Shown one piece after another: positions 27,141-36,219 of a stretch of 64,000 nucleotides of DNA (the first letter of the stretch is position 1; every line of letters begins with the position of its first letter). The notes under the pieces were generated by a model. It saw only the letters and a list, made by a program, of their open reading frames with translations, was not told the DNA's origin and did no database searches. The DNA lies in NCBI RefSeq assembly GCF_050433385.1, contig NZ_JBNPXI010000001.1:124001-188000 (forward strand), given 5' to 3'. A program made the position numbers and the translations under genes. The DNA comes from Brassicibacter mesophilus. Lineage in GTDB: Bacteria > Bacillota > Clostridia > Tissierellales > Proteiniboraceae.

Positions 27141-27177
27141 ACAAAATCCTACTAAAGTTCCTTTAGTAGGATTTTGT
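27141..27177 (-). terminator. Terminator of the rnf operon
   Basis: A perfect 17-bp stem (27141-27157 with 27161-27177, loop of three) starts two bases after the rnfB stop and is followed by TTTTTTGTAA on the minus strand. Confidence 0.92.
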
Positions 27178-27178
27178 T

Positions 27179-28153
27179 TTATTTTAAAGTAATAGCATCC
27201 TTAGGACACTTTTCAGCACATGCACCACAACCTATACATTTTTCTTCAAATACTTTATGCTTTTGTTTTACCTCACCTTCGATAGCATCAACAGGACATT
27301 GCTTTTTACATATTGTACATCCAATACATTTTTCTTCATCGATTTCTGCCTTTTTCCTGTTCTCGAAGTCAGCCCATATAGCCTTTGTAGGACATTTTTC
27401 AGCACAAATCATACAATTAGTACATTTTTCATAGTTAATTCTAGCTAGATTGTTTTCAAACTCCATCGCTCCAAATGGACAAGCCTTTACACATATTTGG
27501 CAACCAATACATCCTGTCGTACATTTTACCTTTACGTCTTTGCCAAACTCTTTACTGTTGCAATCTACCACAACCTTTTGCTCATAAGGCGTCATTTTTA
27601 TGACGGATTTTGGACACACTTCTATACATTTTCCGCATGAAGTACACTTCTCAGGATTAATACTTGCTATGCCATCAACAATTTCTATTGCATCAAATTT
27701 ACATGCACTTACACAAGTACCTAATCCTAAGCAACCAAACGAGCATGATTTACTCCCACCTGAAACTAATGAAGCTGCTTTACAATCCTGAATTCCTGTA
27801 TATTCAAATTTTTCGTTAGCGTTGCATTTAGTTCCTTGGCAGATTACTCTAGCAACTTTTTTGTTAGCTGATTCTGCAGCTACTCCCATTACTTCAGCAA
27901 TTTTAGCTGCACTAGCAGAACCGCCTACTGGGCATCCATTTACAGGAGCTTTTCCACTAGCAACAGCATTTGCAAATCCATCACATCCTGGGAATCCACA
28001 TGCACCGCAATTTGCACCAGGGAGTGCAGCCCTAACCTGTTCAACTTTTGGATCAACCTCAACTGCGAATGCTTTAGATGCCACCGCTAACCCTGCTCCG
28101 AATACTAATCCTAATCCTCCTAAACTGACTACTGCAGTTACAATGCTATTCAT
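27179..28153 (-). CDS. rnfB: Rnf complex iron-sulfur subunit RnfB
   Basis: About 324 residues. One N-terminal membrane helix, then the 4Fe-4S motif of the PF04060 type (C-G-A-C-G-F-P-G-C), then six further ferredoxin-type CxxCxxCxxxC groups (among them CTSCGKCIEVCP, CTNCMICAEKCP, CIGCGACAEKCP). Accepts electrons from reduced ferredoxin. The multi-cluster length matches acetogen-type RnfB. AGGGGGTG points to ATG 28153. Last gene of the operon. Confidence 0.95.
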   Translation of the reverse strand: MNSIVTAVVSLGGLGLVFGAGLAVASKAFAVEVDPKVEQVRAALPGANCGACGFPGCDGFANAVASGKAPVNGCPVGGSASAAKIAEVMGVAAESANKKVARVICQGTKCNANEKFEYTGIQDCKAASLVSGGSKSCSFGCLGLGTCVSACKFDAIEIVDGIASINPEKCTSCGKCIEVCPKSVIKMTPYEQKVVVDCNSKEFGKDVKVKCTTGCIGCQICVKACPFGAMEFENNLARINYEKCTNCMICAEKCPTKAIWADFENRKKAEIDEEKCIGCTICKKQCPVDAIEGEVKQKHKVFEEKCIGCGACAEKCPKDAITLK

Positions 28154-28168
28154 ATCTACATTCACCCC

Positions 28169-28741
28169 CTATACAAGTCCAGTGAAGCCTAGAAAAGCTA
28201 TAGCCATAAGCCCTGCTGTAATAAGTGCAATAGGAAAGCCTTGCAATGATTCCGGGACATCGGCTAAAGCCAATCTTTCTCTTATACCAGCAAATAAAAC
28301 TATAGCAAGTGTAAAACCTATAGCAGCTCCAACTGCATGTATTATAGTTTTCATTAAAGATAAATCCATCTGAATATTTAATATAGCTAGTCCTAAAACC
28401 GCACAGTTAGTTGTAATTAAAGGCAAGTAAACTCCAAGTGCCTGATATAATGTTGGACTTGCTTTCTTAACAAACATTTCGACGAACTGAACTAAAGCCG
28501 CAATTACTAAAATAAAAGCTATGGTCTGGAGATATTCTAAATCATATCTCTCAAGCATTAATTTCTGAACAAAATATGTTATAGTAGACGATATTGTCAT
28601 TACAAATGTTACTGCAGCACCCATTCCAAATGCAGTTTCCACTTGTTTAGAAACTCCTAAGAACGGACATATACCTAAGAATTTTGAAAGAACAAAGTTA
28701 TTAACTAATATTGCACTAACTAAAATAGTAATGAATTCCAT
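28169..28741 (-). CDS. rnfA: Rnf complex membrane subunit RnfA
   Basis: 190 residues with six membrane helices; N-terminus ITILVSAILVNNFVLSKFLG is diagnostic of RnfA/NqrE. The cysteines in the membrane (KFLGICPFLG and TTNCAVLG) fit the intramembrane iron site of the family. Sits 15 bases after RnfE and 3 before rnfB. Confidence 0.96.
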   Translation of the reverse strand: MEFITILVSAILVNNFVLSKFLGICPFLGVSKQVETAFGMGAAVTFVMTISSTITYFVQKLMLERYDLEYLQTIAFILVIAALVQFVEMFVKKASPTLYQALGVYLPLITTNCAVLGLAILNIQMDLSLMKTIIHAVGAAIGFTLAIVLFAGIRERLALADVPESLQGFPIALITAGLMAIAFLGFTGLV

Positions 28742-28752
28742 ATATATCCCTC

Positions 28753-29352
28753 CTAATTATTCGCAGTTCTTTTTTTCTTAAGCCAATTGTAAATTCCAAT
28801 CAATATACCTAAGGCAAGAAAAGCACCAGGAGGCAATATCATAATTATAGCAGGTTTAAAAGCTTCACCAAAAATTGAGAAACCAAAAACACTACCTGCT
28901 CCTAAGATTTCTCTAACTGTTCCTAGTAAAGTTAATGCCCATGTAAAGCCTAGTCCCATACCCACACCATCTGCTATTGAGTTCATAGGGCGATTTTTTG
29001 AAGCAAATGCTTCTGCTCGACCTAGTATAATACAATTTACAACGATTAGAGGTATAAATAACCCCAGAGAACCATAAAGAGCTGGTGCAAAAGCATGCAT
29101 AAACATACCTATAATAGTAACAAATGTAGCAATTATAACAACAAACGCTGGAATACGAATCTTATCAGGTATAACCTTTCTAAGTAAAGATACAACAAAG
29201 TTTGAACCAAACAGAACTGACGTTGTAGCTAAGCCCATAGCCATACCATCTAGTGCTGTGGTAGTTACAGCCAGTGTTGGACACATACCAAGAAGCTGTA
29301 CAAATGTAGGATTTTCATCAATAAGTCCATTTCTTAAATGTTTAAAACTCAT
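28753..29352 (-). CDS. rnfE: Rnf complex membrane subunit RnfE
   Basis: 199 residues, six helices; N-terminal GLIDENPTFVQLLGMCPTLA and VNCIILGRAEAFASKN match RnfE/NqrD. Homologous to RnfA, with the paired intramembrane cysteines. Part of the ion-translocating core. Confidence 0.96.
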   Translation of the reverse strand: MSFKHLRNGLIDENPTFVQLLGMCPTLAVTTTALDGMAMGLATTSVLFGSNFVVSLLRKVIPDKIRIPAFVVIIATFVTIIGMFMHAFAPALYGSLGLFIPLIVVNCIILGRAEAFASKNRPMNSIADGVGMGLGFTWALTLLGTVREILGAGSVFGFSIFGEAFKPAIIMILPPGAFLALGILIGIYNWLKKKRTANN

Positions 29353-29379
29353 TCTCTCACCTCCAAGTTATATATATCA

Positions 29380-29961
29380 CTACTTAGAAAACTCACTATA
29401 AAATATTTCTCTAGCAATATTAACACCACTTGTTACCGCCCTAGATGTAATAGTTGCCCCAGTTATAGCTTGAATCTCATTTTCACTACTTGGGCTAGAT
29501 TTCACAACAGTAATTTCTGAATCTACTAGTTTACCTTTGAATTGTTCTTGAAAATCAGGCTTTGTAGAGTTAGCTCCAAGGCCAGGCGTTTCTTGGTGAC
29601 TTACTACCTTCATGCCTGTTAATTTCCCCTCAGAGGAAATACCTGTGATGACTAATACATCGCCTCCATATCCTGGAGTAGCAGTCTTTATAGTATAACC
29701 TGCTATATTTTCACTTTCACTGTATCCCACGTATATCTCTATGATCTTATTGTTCTCATCCTGTAGTTTCTTGAATTGTTGCTCATCTAAAGGTTTAAAA
29801 TCTTTAGCTTGAGGCAGAACCTCCATTCTTGCATCATTGTTTACTTTTTCCTCAACATCAGCAATAATATCTTTTGTGTAATCATTAGAAAAAGCAAGAA
29901 CTACAGCTGCAATTGAAGTAATTATAAGCAGAACTAATCCAAGTTTAATAACCTCACGCAT
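29380..29961 (-). CDS. rnfG: Rnf complex FMN-binding subunit RnfG
   Basis: 193 residues: one membrane helix (about 8-25) and an extracytoplasmic FMN-binding domain. The flavin is attached to Thr in the I-T-G-A-T-I-T-S motif near residue 170. It overlaps the end of rnfD by a few bases. Confidence 0.95.
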   Translation of the reverse strand: MREVIKLGLVLLIITSIAAVVLAFSNDYTKDIIADVEEKVNNDARMEVLPQAKDFKPLDEQQFKKLQDENNKIIEIYVGYSESENIAGYTIKTATPGYGGDVLVITGISSEGKLTGMKVVSHQETPGLGANSTKPDFQEQFKGKLVDSEITVVKSSPSSENEIQAITGATITSRAVTSGVNIAREIFYSEFSK

Positions 29962-30898
29962 TTTGCTTCACCTCCCCAAAAACCTTTGGGCTCGTATATT
30001 TATCAATGAGTGGTGCTGCTACATTCATAAGAAGTATAGAGTATGATACTCCCTCTGGATATCCCCCTTTAAGTCTTATAATAGCAGTCAATAATCCTGC
30101 GCCTATACCAAATATAATCTGACCTTTAGCAGTTACTGGCGATGATGAATAATCTGTAGCCATATAGAAGGCTCCTAACATTAGTCCTCCTGCCAAAATG
30201 TGATATAACATGTTTTCGAAACCACCACCAAATAATAGCATCATTATAGCTACTGTTCCTATATAAGTGAAAGGTATCCTCCAGTTTATAACACCTCTAT
30301 ATAGCAGATAAATTCCACCTATGATAAGAAGAAGTGCAGATGTTTCTCCTAAGCATCCTCCAATATTCCCAAAGAAAAGATTTGATAAAGAAGGCATTAC
30401 AGCTTCCGTTGCTTCTCCTTTTAGTATTGCTAATGGTGTAGCTGTAGCAACTGCGTCAACACCAGGAGTCACCCAATTGGTCATTATAACTGGCCAAGAA
30501 GCTAAAAGCATTGCTCTAGCTGCCAATGCTGGATTCATAAAATTATGTCCTAATCCTCCAAAAAGCTGCTTTACAATCCCAATTGCAAATGCGGAACCTA
30601 TAACTGGTATCCACCAAGGTGCTGTAGCAGGTATATTAAATGCTAATAATAATCCTGTAACAACTGCACTTAAATCATTTAGTGTTACTGGCTTCTTAAG
30701 TGCTTTTTGAAATATTGCCTCTGTAACTACCGCTGATGCGATAGCAAGAACTATTAGCTTAATTGCATTAAATCTAAAAAAATAAATACTGGCTAATGTC
30801 GCTGGTAAAAGTGCAATAATAACATCTAACATTATTTTAGAAATTGTTTCATCTGACCTAATATGTGGAGAAGATGAAGCAATCAATTTATTATCCAT
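29954..30898 (-). CDS. rnfD: Rnf complex membrane subunit RnfD
   Basis: About 314 residues from ATG 30898 (GGAGGGG upstream). Eight or more helices; covalent FMN site in D-A-V-A-T-A-T-P-L (Thr). Core ion-translocating subunit alongside RnfA and RnfE. Confidence 0.95.
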   Translation of the reverse strand: MDNKLIASSSPHIRSDETISKIMLDVIIALLPATLASIYFFRFNAIKLIVLAIASAVVTEAIFQKALKKPVTLNDLSAVVTGLLLAFNIPATAPWWIPVIGSAFAIGIVKQLFGGLGHNFMNPALAARAMLLASWPVIMTNWVTPGVDAVATATPLAILKGEATEAVMPSLSNLFFGNIGGCLGETSALLLIIGGIYLLYRGVINWRIPFTYIGTVAIMMLLFGGGFENMLYHILAGGLMLGAFYMATDYSSSPVTAKGQIIFGIGAGLLTAIIRLKGGYPEGVSYSILLMNVAAPLIDKYTSPKVFGEVKQNA

Positions 30899-30912
30899 TT
30901 TTTCCCCTCCAA

Positions 30913-32244
30913 TCAATTAGATTTTTTTCTTTTAGCTATGACTTCTCTCTTTGCTACCCTAATAGAGTGTAGAAGCGGTCTTTTAGAAGGACAAATAAAC
31001 GAACATGATCCACATTCTATACAATCAAGTACATGAAACTTCTGAGTTTCATCGTACATTCTCTTTAACGAAAGTTGGCTTATGAAAAGAGGCTGTAAAT
31101 TAATAGGACATATGTCAACACACTTACCACATCGTATACACGGCTGAGGCTCAGGAATCCTTGCTTCTTTTTCATTTAAAACTAAAATACCTGACGTACC
31201 TTTTATAACTGGTATCCCATCTTTATATTGGGCAAGTCCCATCATTGGTCCTCCCATTACAATCTTACCTGGAGTTTCTTTATATCCTCCACATTGTTCG
31301 ATCACTTCATTAAATGGGGTTCCTATCTTTACAATTAGGTTCTTAGGATTATTTACAGCTCCACCAGTTATTGTCACAATTCGCTCAATAATTGGCATTC
31401 CAGTTTGAATAGCTGTTGCTATTGCTGCAGCGGTTCCCACATTATTTACTACTACTCCAACATCCATTGGTAAGCCGCCAGATGGAACTACTCTACCAGT
31501 TGTAGCATTAATTAATCTTTTTTCGTCTCCTTGAGGATATTTAGTCTCAAGAGAAACAACTTCAATGCTTGTCTCATTTGCCACAGCTTTTATCATAATT
31601 TCAATTGCATCAGGCTTATTATTTTCAATTCCTATAAAACCTTTATTAACTCCAACAGTCTTCATAATTGCTTTTAGACCATAAACAACCTTGTCAGGAT
31701 ATTCAAGCATAAGCCTATGATCAGCAGTTAAATAAGGTTCACATTCCGCACCATTTAAAATAATAGTATCGATTTTTTTATCTGGTGGCGGCGAAAGCTT
31801 GACGTGCGTAGGAAACCCTGCACCACCTAAACCTGTGATACCAGCCTCTTTAATGATATTAAGAAGCTCTTCCTTTGACAACGTTTCAATATCTCCTTTT
31901 GATGAAACGTTTTCATGCACTTCATTTAAACCATCTGATTCAATTACAATGCATATTACATTACTTCCTGTTGGAGTGTCCATAGGAGCTATCTTTTTAA
32001 CAGTACCTGAAATACTTGAGTGAACTGGAGCAGACACAAATGCTTTTGCTTCGCCTATTTTTTGACCAACTTTCACTCTATCTCCAACATTAACAACTGG
32101 TTCACATGGAGCACCAATATGCTGCTGCATCGGTATAACTACAGTAGTTGGCTCCTTAGCTCTTTCAATACTACACTTTTCAGTGAGTTCTTTAAAGTGT
32201 GGCGGATGTACCCCACCCTTAAAGGTAAAACTTTTCAATTTCAT
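30913..32244 (-). CDS. rnfC: Rnf complex NADH-side subunit RnfC
   Basis: About 443 residues from ATG 32244 behind AGAGGTGA. An N-terminal barrel-sandwich region (HPPHFKELT), an NADH/FMN-binding Rossmann part (GLGGAGFPTHVKL), and two C-terminal 4Fe-4S motifs (CIRCGKCVDICP and CIECGSCSFICP). Site of NAD reduction. First gene of rnfCDGEAB. No strong sigma-A promoter is obvious in the 245-base upstream gap. Confidence 0.96.
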   Translation of the reverse strand: MKLKSFTFKGGVHPPHFKELTEKCSIERAKEPTTVVIPMQQHIGAPCEPVVNVGDRVKVGQKIGEAKAFVSAPVHSSISGTVKKIAPMDTPTGSNVICIVIESDGLNEVHENVSSKGDIETLSKEELLNIIKEAGITGLGGAGFPTHVKLSPPPDKKIDTIILNGAECEPYLTADHRLMLEYPDKVVYGLKAIMKTVGVNKGFIGIENNKPDAIEIMIKAVANETSIEVVSLETKYPQGDEKRLINATTGRVVPSGGLPMDVGVVVNNVGTAAAIATAIQTGMPIIERIVTITGGAVNNPKNLIVKIGTPFNEVIEQCGGYKETPGKIVMGGPMMGLAQYKDGIPVIKGTSGILVLNEKEARIPEPQPCIRCGKCVDICPINLQPLFISQLSLKRMYDETQKFHVLDCIECGSCSFICPSKRPLLHSIRVAKREVIAKRKKSN

Positions 32245-32401
32245 AAATTTCACCTCTCATCAGTTTAAATTAATTTTACATGAAAATAAACAAACTATAT
32301 ACTTCTACACTTGTAAAAGAAATCCTTTGTATAATGTTACTGATAAAACAAGGTATAGCTTGTCTATTGTATACAAGTGAGAATAGACTAATACATAAAA
32401 T

Positions 32402-32429
32402 TAGGAACCCGACAACCAGTGGGTTCCTA
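32402..32429. terminator. Terminator between the hydrogenase-like cluster and rnfC
   Basis: TAGGAACCC (32402-32410) pairs with GGGTTCCTA (32421-32429) around a loop of ten; AATTTTATG follows on the minus strand. It separates the upstream cluster from rnf by transcription, though read-through is possible. Confidence 0.7.
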
Positions 32430-32489
32430 TTTATTTTAATATTATTATAGCACTTTTTAAATAAGTTGTATAGTTTTTCACCCTTTAGT

Positions 32490-33047
32490 TCATAAATGAT
32501 TTATATGTTCATAAAGATTATTTATGTTATCATTTATATACTCACTAATCCATAATAATATTTCATTTTTTCTAATACTCACACCTTCTATTAGCTTTTT
32601 TATTTCTCTTGTATCAAAAATAAATCTTTGGTCATCAATATTATGAGTATAAACATATTCAATTGCATCATTGTGATTTATTAAAGCTACAATTGTTTGT
32701 CCCACATTACCAATTGGTGCTCTATCTATATGAGAATGTTTAAAAGTAGATGTTACTTTTGTACCTTTTCCTTTAGTTGAGTCAATGCTAAAGCTTCCAT
32801 CGCACCTTTCTGATGCGGCTTTCATCAAAGACACCCCTAAGCCAACATTCCTAGTCGTTCTAGTTGTTATAAAAGGATCAGCTACTACTTTTAGAAATTC
32901 TTCATCCATGCCTGAGCCATTGTCTTCAATGACAATTGATAGTATATCTTTGGAGAAATCCTCAATAATAGTTATTCTTATAATAGTTGCTCTTGCTTTT
33001 ATTGAGTTTTCAGCTAGATCTAATATATGAAGCGACAATTCTTTCAA
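32490..33047 (-). CDS. Orphan HATPase protein (histidine-kinase-like ATP-binding domain)
   Basis: 185 residues. N-box HILDLAENSIKARATI, G1 box ENGSG-type D-N-G-S-G-M-D, ATP lid T-R-N-V-G-L-G-V-S-L. No dimerisation/phospho-acceptor domain or membrane helix precedes it; a 60-residue C-terminal part is unclassified. Such proteins occur in clusters with DRTGG and hydrogenase-like proteins in Clostridia; their substrate is not known. Three bases from the PHP gene. Confidence 0.8.
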   Translation of the reverse strand: MKELSLHILDLAENSIKARATIIRITIIEDFSKDILSIVIEDNGSGMDEEFLKVVADPFITTRTTRNVGLGVSLMKAASERCDGSFSIDSTKGKGTKVTSTFKHSHIDRAPIGNVGQTIVALINHNDAIEYVYTHNIDDQRFIFDTREIKKLIEGVSIRKNEILLWISEYINDNINNLYEHINHL

Positions 33048-33050
33048 AAT

Positions 33051-33767
33051 TTATTCCCCCATGCTATTTAAATAACTTATTACTGCTTCTGTTGTAAGTG
33101 CCTCAATATTTAAGAATGATACTGGTTCTTTTATATCAGTAAGATAATGTGCATCAGAATTATTTATTATCTTATATTTATTTGTGCTAATAAAACTATT
33201 GAGCTTTTCAAATCTACTTTTATTATACACTTCTATTGAACGTATTTTTAATGAGTCAGGTATAAATCCAAGCGACGATATAATACTGTAAGAACTCTTA
33301 TCAATATGTGCTGGTATCATTACTCCATTATACCTTTCTACAAGTTCATATATTTCTTCAATTGTATAATTAGTGCTATTCAATAGCAACTTTTTTAGCC
33401 TTCCTGTTACTTCATCATTATTATTAAATATTAATTGACTTCCAAATAAATCTTCTCTATTGTCTATGTCAGGAAGACTTTCATAAATTAAATCTTGAAA
33501 CCTCATACCTTCAGATAAATTTGAAAAGTAGCAAAGAACGTGAATTTCCTCTCTAGTTGTAACCTCAATACCTGGAATAACAAGAATATCATACTTTCTA
33601 GCTATTTGAATCGCAGGAAGTACATTTAACATACTATTATGATCAGTAATAGATATCAACTTCAATCCTTTTATAAAAGACATGTTAACAATATTGTTAG
33701 GAGTCATATCATTGTCTCCACAGGGTGAAAGCGCAGAATGAATATGCAAATCATACGCTATTTTCAT
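33051..33767 (-). CDS. PHP-domain phosphoesterase
   Basis: 238 residues with the PHP metal motifs in order: D-L-H-I-H-S (I), I-T-D-H-N-S (II), PGIEVTTREEIHVLCYF (III), PAHID (about 150) and N-S-D-A-H (IV). It resembles the YciV/TrpH branch that cleaves 3'-phosphoadenosine phosphates or short RNA ends; substrate here unknown. It starts three bases before the DRTGG gene ends, consistent with one operon. Confidence 0.85.
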   Translation of the reverse strand: MKIAYDLHIHSALSPCGDNDMTPNNIVNMSFIKGLKLISITDHNSMLNVLPAIQIARKYDILVIPGIEVTTREEIHVLCYFSNLSEGMRFQDLIYESLPDIDNREDLFGSQLIFNNNDEVTGRLKKLLLNSTNYTIEEIYELVERYNGVMIPAHIDKSSYSIISSLGFIPDSLKIRSIEVYNKSRFEKLNSFISTNKYKIINNSDAHYLTDIKEPVSFLNIEALTTEAVISYLNSMGE

Positions 33768-33769
33768 TT

Positions 33770-34102
33770 TTATATCCCTAGATTATTCAATTTGCAGGCA
33801 AGTTCATAAGCACTTAGAGAAGATTTTAAAAGTGGCACATTCACTTGATTTGCTTTTTTTATAGTATCATTATCTATACCCATACCTTCAGCTATAATTA
33901 TGCCTGACATACCCACTAACGTTGCTACAGCAACTATATTAAGGTGCGTCTGTATAGTTATCCAGATATTTTTTTCTCCTGCTCTTGACATAACTAAGCT
34001 TAATAAATCACCTATATAAACTCCACTTACTTCTACATCGTCCTCGTTTAATCCTGCGACAACTTCTAATTCAAGCTCACTAATTATTTTACTTAAATCC
34101 AC
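33770..34102 (-). CDS. DRTGG-domain protein 1
   Basis: 110 residues, a stand-alone DRTGG-type regulatory domain (ITIQTHLNIVAVATLVGMSG). DRTGG domains are otherwise found in phosphotransacetylase N-terminal parts and CBS proteins and are thought to bind nucleotides or mediate contacts. It lies 16 bases after the hydrogenase-like gene, and a second copy is two genes upstream. Confidence 0.75.
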   Translation of the reverse strand: MDLSKIISELELEVVAGLNEDDVEVSGVYIGDLLSLVMSRAGEKNIWITIQTHLNIVAVATLVGMSGIIIAEGMGIDNDTIKKANQVNVPLLKSSLSAYELACKLNNLGI

Positions 34103-34117
34103 TAATATCCCCCGCTA

Positions 34118-35392
34118 TCATTCATTATTTTTAAGCTTTTCTTTAAGTTTGAAAATGCAATCATCCATTTTAGCTTTTCCCCGGACAATATCCTCTGCCA
34201 AAGCACTACAATTAGGCGCTCCACACGAACCACAATCAAGCCCAGGAAGTTCTGTACTAATTTGCTTTAACAGTTCAATCTTCTTCATGGCCTTTTGTAT
34301 ATCTTTATCAAGTACCATTACTCCTTTAGGATATATTTTCTCTGTCCATTCTATTAATCCATTAGATTGTAACTCTTTTACATATTTTGAATCTACAGTC
34401 TTTTCAATATTTTTCATCTCTGATAACCTTCTGATTCTACTTTTTGCAATAAAAGGATTTTCTACATTCAACGGGCCTCCTACGCATCCCCCAATGCATG
34501 CCAGCCCTTCAAAATATTCTACATTACTAAGCTTGCCTAGCTCAATCTCTTCGAGAACATTTATTACATTTTCTATCCCATCTACAGCTATATAGTTCTC
34601 AACACCTATTGCATAACTTTGTCCACCTGTCCTTGCCCATCCAATTCCCAATGAAGATGCTTTTAAATGTTCTTCTTCCTCGGATGTTCCCTTAGCATGT
34701 TTTACTATATCTCCGTAAATGCTTTTTATTGAGAATGCTCCGTTTAAATAAGATTCTTTTATTCCTATAGGCTGGTATATGCTAGTAACTTTTGCAGGAC
34801 ACTGCGTTAAATAGAACACACCAATTTCTTCTGGCTTAAATCCATATTCTTTCTCAATTTTAGTCTTTGCCATCCTAGCCGCTACTTCCATAGGTGATTC
34901 AACGTTAATAATGTTATCTATTAAAGATGGAAATCTAACCTGTATTATCCTTAATATCGCTGGGCATAAAGAAGAAATAACAGGTTTGTTTAATTTTTTA
35001 TTCTCCAATATATCTTTAATTACTACAGTAAGTGCGTCAGCCGCACAACCTTCATCGATAACATAATCAAATCCCAATAATCTTATACCATTGAAAACCT
35101 TATCCATATCAGTATCAACACTAAATTGTCCATATAGTGACATTGGCGCAATTGCTATATTATATTTAAATTTCTTTAGTACAGATAAATCATCTGTTAT
35201 TGCATTTTGAGCATGGTACGGGCATACCCTAATACATTCGCCACAATCTATACATCTATCTTTTATTATAACAGCCTTTTTATCTCTAACTCTTATGGCT
35301 TCCGTAGGACACCTTCTCATGCAGTTTGTGCACCCATTGCACTTATCACTATCAAGCACTACAGAATGGAAATATTCATTCATATTCATCAC
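34118..35392 (-). CDS. [FeFe]-hydrogenase-like iron-sulfur protein with H-cluster cysteines and altered catalytic residues
   Basis: 424 residues (numbered from 35392; the true start may be ATG 35389 or 35383). Two ferredoxin motifs (Cys18/21/24/28 and 47/50/53/57), then a hydrogenase large-subunit-like domain (about 75-330), then a PF04060 iron-sulfur domain (Cys387/390/395/412). The four H-cluster ligand positions remain: Cys143 (S-S-L-C-P), Cys198 (Q-C-P-A-K), Cys299 and Cys303 (A-C-I-G-G-C). Lys201 of the second motif is kept. The proton-transfer Cys before Cys143 is Leu142, and the Glu normally at C+6 of motif two is Ser204. So it may bind a cluster but is unlikely to turn over H2. No hydrogenase maturation genes are in the window. 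Confidence 0.85.
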   Translation of the reverse strand: MMNMNEYFHSVVLDSDKCNGCTNCMRRCPTEAIRVRDKKAVIIKDRCIDCGECIRVCPYHAQNAITDDLSVLKKFKYNIAIAPMSLYGQFSVDTDMDKVFNGIRLLGFDYVIDEGCAADALTVVIKDILENKKLNKPVISSLCPAILRIIQVRFPSLIDNIINVESPMEVAARMAKTKIEKEYGFKPEEIGVFYLTQCPAKVTSIYQPIGIKESYLNGAFSIKSIYGDIVKHAKGTSEEEEHLKASSLGIGWARTGGQSYAIGVENYIAVDGIENVINVLEEIELGKLSNVEYFEGLACIGGCVGGPLNVENPFIAKSRIRRLSEMKNIEKTVDSKYVKELQSNGLIEWTEKIYPKGVMVLDKDIQKAMKKIELLKQISTELPGLDCGSCGAPNCSALAEDIVRGKAKMDDCIFKLKEKLKNNE

Positions 35393-35406
35393 CTACTAAT
35401 CATCTT

Positions 35407-35847
35407 CTAATTATGTTTACTAAATATTTTCATAAATACTTCAGTTTGTTTTCCTTCATTTGAAGAAATTTTAAAAACATCAGAACATTTTTTCATGTTC
35501 GGCAATCCCATCCCAGCTCCAAATCCAAGCTCACGAACTCTATTTGGAGCTGTAGAATAGCCTTCTTTCATAGCTAAGTCAATATTTTTTATACCAGGTC
35601 CAATATCTAGTGCTAATATCTCAATTTCTTCTGGAAATATTGTAACTATTATTTTACCACCATATGAGTGTATAACAATATTCATTTCTGCTTCATATGT
35701 TACAATAGCGACTTTTCTGATTATTTTTGATTCAATGCCTAACTGTGTTAACACTTTCTTCACGTTGCTCGATGCTTCTCCAGCTCTTGTAAAATCATTT
35801 TGCATTATCTCGTATTCTAAAGTTATTGAATTTGTTTCCCTATTCAT
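35407..35847 (-). CDS. RsbW/SpoIIAB-type ATP-binding protein
   Basis: 146 residues, HATPase_c_2 class. N-box AIVTYEAEMNIVIHSYGG, G1 D-I-G-P-G-I, G2-like GFGAGMGLPNMKKCSD. Relatives are anti-sigma serine kinases, but no sigma factor or anti-anti-sigma gene is adjacent. Its neighbours are DRTGG and hydrogenase-like proteins. One base separates it from the upstream DRTGG gene. Confidence 0.8.
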   Translation of the reverse strand: MNRETNSITLEYEIMQNDFTRAGEASSNVKKVLTQLGIESKIIRKVAIVTYEAEMNIVIHSYGGKIIVTIFPEEIEILALDIGPGIKNIDLAMKEGYSTAPNRVRELGFGAGMGLPNMKKCSDVFKISSNEGKQTEVFMKIFSKHN

Positions 35848-36210
35848 TTATCTCATTTCACCCTCAATATTTATTCCACCCAGCCCCTTTCCATAGAGCT
35901 TGCCGCTTGCAGTATATAGAGTATATTCAGTTGTCATTATTGTTATGTTTTTTTCATTAGCCATATCTAATATTTCCTGTATAGGTGTTTTCCCTCTTAC
36001 AAAGATAATAGCAAATAAATCTAACATTTCAGCTGTTCTAATTACTTGTAAATTGGTTAATCCTGTCAACAAAACGGTTCCATCACTTACAAAAGCTAAG
36101 ACATCGCTCATTAAGTCACACCCAAAAGCTGAGTTTACTTCTTTGTCTAAGTACTCTTCTCCAACTAATACTTTTGCATTTAAAGTTTCCTTAATTTCCT
36201 TTAGCTTCAT
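35848..36210 (-). CDS. DRTGG-domain protein 2
   Basis: 120 residues with a DRTGG fold (GCDLMSDVLAFVSDGTVLLT and QVIRTAEMLDLFAIIFVRG). A second stand-alone copy in the same operon as 33770-34102; the two may form a hetero-oligomer, which is inference. GGTGG-type site precedes the ATG. Confidence 0.75.
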   Translation of the reverse strand: MKLKEIKETLNAKVLVGEEYLDKEVNSAFGCDLMSDVLAFVSDGTVLLTGLTNLQVIRTAEMLDLFAIIFVRGKTPIQEILDMANEKNITIMTTEYTLYTASGKLYGKGLGGINIEGEMR

Positions 36211-36219
36211 TATTCCACC

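Noticed and set aside
27822..28373. Long plus-strand frame (183 residues) opposite rnfB and rnfA
   Set aside because: Antisense shadow of two strongly conserved genes; composition reflects reversed Ala/Gly codons.
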